This document shows, piece after piece, positions 62,063-64,000 of a DNA stretch of 64,000 bases. The position numbers and the translations under genes were made by a program. This DNA comes from Chryseosolibacter sp049791675 (lineage in GTDB: Bacteria > Bacteroidota > Bacteroidia > Cytophagales > Cyclobacteriaceae): assembly GCA_049791675.1 (NCBI GenBank), contig JBARAD010000303.1:23265-87264 (forward strand), written 5' to 3'. Position 1 is the first letter of the stretch; each line of letters opens with the position of its first letter. Under the pieces are notes generated by a model, which searched no databases, was not told the DNA's origin, and worked only from the letters and a program-made list of their open reading frames with translations.

Positions 62063-63088
62063 CTACGGGCAGTTTCGCTTCAATATCTGCTCACTGATCT
62101 CATGAAGCTCAAAAGCCTGCCGGAAGTGTTCGCAGGCTTTTTGCTTTTCACCATTGGCGACGTACGCTTCGGCCAGGTAATAATGACCCTTCCCGATAAA
62201 GTCGGACATATTCAACGCCTGGGTCAGGAGCCGGATGGCATTGGGCGCATCGTCATTCCGCAGATGGTAGATTCCTTTGTTGCGGTAAGCCCATGCGTTG
62301 CCCGGGTCGCTCATGATGCTTTCATTGATGTCAGCCAGGGCTTTTTCATTTTCACCCATCATCAGATATACATAACCCCGGTTGTTGAGGAAATAAGGAT
62401 CGTTCGGTTTCAGCCTGAGCGCCTTACCGACATAGGCCATTGCCTGCTGATAGTTTCCCTGATCTGTCTCCAGCAGGGAGAGCGTATTATAGGCGTTGGC
62501 TTCTGTGGAATCGAGCGATAAAGCCCTGTTGAGAAACAGCCGGGCCGAATCAAATTTCCCCTCATAATAGTACACGGTTCCAAGGTTGATGATGACCTCG
62601 GGATCTTGCGGGCTCTTTCTCAGCGCCGACTCAAAAGATTGTCGTGCTTTTATATAGTCGCGCATTTGCGTGTAGATGAGGCCCTTGGCAAAATGGACCA
62701 CGGCAGTATCGGGCGATCTTTCCCATACGCGTTCGAGATCTTTTAAGGCGCTGTAAAATTGTTTCAGCTCATAATACGTATTGGCACGGTTCAGAAGCGC
62801 TTCAGTATATCCTTCACGGCAGTCGACGGCGTGATCGTAACTGTCGAGTGCCTGCTCATAATTTTGCTGACGGTAATAGACCGTACCGAGATTGTTCCAT
62901 GCATCCGCGAAACATGAATCCAGCTGCACTGCGGCCCGGTAATACCCGATCGCCTGGGCATCGTTTTCTTTCTTGGCCTGCTCATTCCCCTGCAGCAAAA
63001 AACGTTGCAAACGCGTCTCTTTGCTTTCACTGCATGCAAAGAGAAACACCACCAGAATACAAGGAACCCATCTTGCCATAGGATACAT
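62063..63088 (-). CDS. Tetratricopeptide-repeat lipoprotein
   Basis: A 341-residue (or 338) lipoprotein with a signal ending at VVFLFAC. The rest is about eight 34-residue TPR units (for example AWNNLGTVYYRQQNYEQALDSYDHAV and AYNTLSLLETDQGNYQQAMAYVGKAL), ending in a Cys-containing LKRNCP. TPR lipoproteins in Bacteroidota often scaffold envelope complexes; the partner is unknown. Both ATG 63088 and 63079 are possible. It is divergent from the membrane protein gene at 63155. Confidence 0.88.
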   Translation of the reverse strand: MYPMARWVPCILVVFLFACSESKETRLQRFLLQGNEQAKKENDAQAIGYYRAAVQLDSCFADAWNNLGTVYYRQQNYEQALDSYDHAVDCREGYTEALLNRANTYYELKQFYSALKDLERVWERSPDTAVVHFAKGLIYTQMRDYIKARQSFESALRKSPQDPEVIINLGTVYYYEGKFDSARLFLNRALSLDSTEANAYNTLSLLETDQGNYQQAMAYVGKALRLKPNDPYFLNNRGYVYLMMGENEKALADINESIMSDPGNAWAYRNKGIYHLRNDDAPNAIRLLTQALNMSDFIGKGHYYLAEAYVANGEKQKACEHFRQAFELHEISEQILKRNCP

Positions 63089-63110
63089 TTCAAGAATGCA
63101 ATTTTACGTT

Positions 63111-63131
63111 TTAAATGTTAAATGTTAAATT
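63111..63131. repeat. Short heptamer array TTAAATG
   Basis: Two exact copies of TTAAATG and a third degenerate copy (TTAAATT) in the divergent gap between the TPR gene and the next gene; same 7-base period as the other arrays. Confidence 0.7.
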
Positions 63132-63154
63132 GAAATATTGGAACCCCGCATTTC

Positions 63155-63937
63155 ATGTCAATAAGCGCCGAAGCAAAAAGTGAAGTTGAGAGACTTCTCC
63201 GCGCCGGTGATCGCCAGCGTGCCATCCAGTATCTGATCAACAACTTTAACATTTCGTCACAGGATTCCAGTGTTCTTGTGGAAGCGCTCGAGCGCGAGAT
63301 GGCGCTCACAGTGGGAAGCGCAGGGCGCCCATCCGTTTCATTCACAACGCTGGAGGGTCCGCTCAAGGGGGAAGTAGCCCGATTGCTGACTGCAGGCCGC
63401 AAGCCCGACGCGGTGAAACTTGTCCGAACGAATCTTAACCTCAACCTGAAGGAATCCCTTGTCATGGTGGAAGAAGTAGCCAGGGAAGTTATTCCGGGTT
63501 ACGTTTCTTACAACGCAACTGGATGTCTACAGACCGTCGCCAAAGGCGTGGGGGTCTTTCTGCTGATCGCCTCATCCCTGTTCCTGGTGGCGGCCGGCGT
63601 CATTTACTTTCTGCAACTTCGATCCATCGGTAACAGCGACCGCGTCACCGGCGTGGTTACACAGATGAACACGCTGGATACCGGAGAGAGCGCCCCAGTT
63701 ATAGCATATGAATGGAAAGGAAACAAACGATCGTACGAATCGACCTTTTATTCATCACCGCCGGATTACGAGGTGGGTCAGGTCCTGTCGCTGTTTGTGG
63801 ACCGCGACGATGCCGGGGAAATCACGCTGGATACTTTTGCCGACCGGTACGCCTTAATCGTCGGTTTGGCCGTACCCGGAGCCATTTTATTACTCGTTTC
63901 AATCGTATTCATATATTTTGCCAGAAGTAAATTTTGA
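63155..63937 (+). CDS. Membrane protein with two L7/L12-like repeats and a DUF3592-type domain
   Basis: A 260-residue protein. Its first ~110 residues contain two related helical repeats, SEVERLLRAGDRQRAIQYLI (about 10-29) and GEVARLLTAGRKPDAVKLVR (about 72-91), each followed by a short helix pattern (SSVLVEALERE / ESLVMVEEVARE) resembling the C-terminal domain of ribosomal L7/L12 (AIKLVREATGLGLKEAK). Two membrane segments (about 132-153 and 233-255) enclose a beta-rich domain with TYDSTFYSSPPDYEVGQVL-like DUF3592 features. The role is unknown. Confidence 0.75.
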   Translation: MSISAEAKSEVERLLRAGDRQRAIQYLINNFNISSQDSSVLVEALEREMALTVGSAGRPSVSFTTLEGPLKGEVARLLTAGRKPDAVKLVRTNLNLNLKESLVMVEEVAREVIPGYVSYNATGCLQTVAKGVGVFLLIASSLFLVAAGVIYFLQLRSIGNSDRVTGVVTQMNTLDTGESAPVIAYEWKGNKRSYESTFYSSPPDYEVGQVLSLFVDRDDAGEITLDTFADRYALIVGLAVPGAILLLVSIVFIYFARSKF

Positions 63938-63977
63938 TAATTCAACACATTTTGTGTTATTAGCAGCCGGAAAAATT

Positions 63978-64000
63978 ATGGACAAAGTTCTCAACATGAC
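63978..64000 (+). CDS. Possible start of a gene cut by the window edge
   Basis: An ATG at 63978 opens a frame of seven visible codons (MDKVLNM) up to the window end. It lies 41 bases after the preceding gene. Too little is visible to support a gene; the frame may be chance. Confidence 0.2.

Noticed and set aside
1..64000. tRNA, rRNA, insertion sequences or prophage
   Set aside because: I looked for tRNA T-loop signatures, transposase motifs and phage structural genes by eye and found none; an ARAGORN or Infernal run would be needed to be certain.

Overview
The window comes from a member of the Bacteroidota, most likely the order Cytophagales near Chryseolinea or Ohtaekwangia; the genus is inference. 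Supporting signs are type IX secretion features (a PorP/SprF protein beside a giant PKD protein with a CHU_C tail, and a type A tail on an esterase), ribosomal protein THX, a glucosamine-6-phosphate deaminase fused to a PIG-L domain, a GSCFA protein, and several promoters with the Bacteroidota -7 box TAnnTTTG. It is chromosomal and mostly housekeeping. I saw no insertion sequence, prophage, CRISPR array, tRNA or rRNA.

Layout. 1-7 kb: two related secreted esterases with PKD-type repeats, an FMN reductase, a Nudix hydrolase and an AI-2E family permease. 7-12 kb: cysteine synthesis (serine acetyltransferase and CysM), thioredoxin, a lipoprotein S41 peptidase and an ArsC/Spx-like protein. 12-19 kb: a minus-strand trp operon, trpE-G-D-C-F-B-A, preceded by a leader peptide with three tandem Trp codons and a strong terminator hairpin, which is a textbook attenuator; trpE carries one in-frame TAA. 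19-25 kb: THX, an acetyltransferase, the SRP RNA, a transaldolase-like aldolase, an FtsE-like ATPase, an ECF sigma/anti-sigma pair and CCA-adding enzyme. 25-30 kb: the PorP/CHU_C pair. 30-41 kb: pyrG, yidC, parAB, a DUF5683 protein, dapB, lepB, ung, apaG, a methyltransferase and a coiled-coil membrane protein. 41-48 kb: a compact four-gene envelope operon of the Planctomycetes-cytochrome type (PSCyt1/DUF1549/DUF1553, DUF1501, Tat-exported TIM-barrel protein, DUF2231-cytochrome-LRR protein) of unknown function. 48-64 kb: rpsF-rpsR-rplI, an FKBP isomerase, a DUF3999/DUF2339 pair, priA, a DUF255 and a GSCFA protein, nagB-PIG-L, a TPR lipoprotein and a membrane protein with L7/L12-like repeats.

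The most unusual feature that genes do not explain is a set of degenerate short tandem repeats in at least eight intergenic gaps. Most have a period of exactly 7 bases, several share a common AT-rich or GTGG-type framework, and two are arranged as inverted arrays. The trp locus is the other highlight: an intact-looking attenuator controls an operon whose first enzyme is cut by a nonsense codon.
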